From Cyclobacteriaceae bacterium (GTDB lineage Bacteria; Bacteroidota; Bacteroidia; Cytophagales; Cyclobacteriaceae): a stretch of 64,000 nt of DNA. This document shows, piece by piece, positions 63,883-64,000 of the stretch. The notes beneath the pieces are model-generated. The model had not been told where the DNA came from. It ran no database searches and was given only the letters and a program-made list of their open reading frames with translations. Each line of letters begins with the position of its first letter. Within the stretch, counting starts at the first letter, position 1. Both the position numbers and the translations under genes were made by a program. The stretch spans positions 372,001 through 436,000 of the forward strand of contig JAHBUC010000001.1 in NCBI GenBank assembly GCA_019638275.1. Direction: 5' to 3'.

Positions 63883-64000
63883 ATGCTGAGAATTTTTAGA
63901 AGTATGATAAGTTATATTAAGATAATTATTTTTGTTTTCACTACTCTGGCACCAGCACTATCCAAAGGCCAGTCAAAATTTGGTATTCGAACGGGGTTAA
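63883..64000 (+). CDS. Start of an exported protein, probably an outer-membrane beta-barrel (3' part outside window)
   Basis: From ATG 63883 (or 63904, in frame) a signal peptide is visible (ISYIKIIIFVFTTLAPALSK), then GQSKFGIRTGL, the start expected for PorT-like or OMP_b-brl proteins of Bacteroidota. Only about 39 codons are in the window, so the family is a guess. Confidence 0.5.
   Translation, partial: MLRIFRSMISYIKIIIFVFTTLAPALSKGQSKFGIRTGL

Overview
The window is chromosomal DNA of a Bacteroidota bacterium, most likely of the Cytophagales (lineage inferred). The signs are promoters of the phylum's TTTG-N19-TAnnTTTG form (before rplC and rpsH), few Shine-Dalgarno sites, SusD-independent outer-membrane and lipoprotein genes, a bacillithiol glycosyltransferase (BshA), a GT3 glycogen synthase, a zinc-less L36, and short intergenic repeats of kinds I recall from this phylum.

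Layout. 1-3875 (minus): a molybdenum-hydroxylase pair (large subunit cut by the window edge), a TPR protein, a cytochrome c, a Sco1-type copper chaperone and a MOSC protein. 3926-10132: a Crp/Fnr regulator, an exported MsrB, a short alpha-glucan phosphorylase lacking the PLP lysine, and a FecCD/FecE-type metal importer whose two genes are separated by a convergent TPR gene. 10250-24967: one long ribosomal block, rplC to rplQ with secY, map, infA, rpmJ and rpoA, driven by a promoter before rplC and a second one before rpsH; rpsJ is not at its head. carA and eno follow.

27567-42522: a fatty-acid-hydroxylase-family protein, bshA, a very large GH3/serine-hydrolase fusion whose GH3 active site is gone, mutL, two tandem rhomboid proteases, rlmN, lipocalin-like proteins, a DgcN-like/dipeptide-epimerase pair, and a phosphate-porin-like protein. 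42700-47290: clpB, broken by frameshifts just before its first Walker A, diverges from a eukaryote-type glycogen synthase. 47354-51736: two ParE-type toxin-antitoxin pairs, a GNAT enzyme, an Ada-like alkyl transferase, a HesB-like protein and small membrane proteins.

51798-61672 is the most notable part. A minus-strand run dinB, recQ, a 2H phosphoesterase, a REP-type transposase and a DnaE2/ImuC-like polymerase starts at two matching palindromes (ACTAAA-N3-TTTAGT, centres 33 bp apart). A LexA/CI-like S24 repressor lies on the other side, separated from the operators by a second REP-type transposase with its own palindromes. I read this as a DNA-damage-inducible mutagenesis locus that repeat elements have colonised. 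The window ends with dtd, a D-Ala-D-Ala dipeptidase, a DUF433/DUF5615 pair, a MazG-like enzyme and the start of an exported protein. I saw no tRNA, rRNA or CRISPR array.
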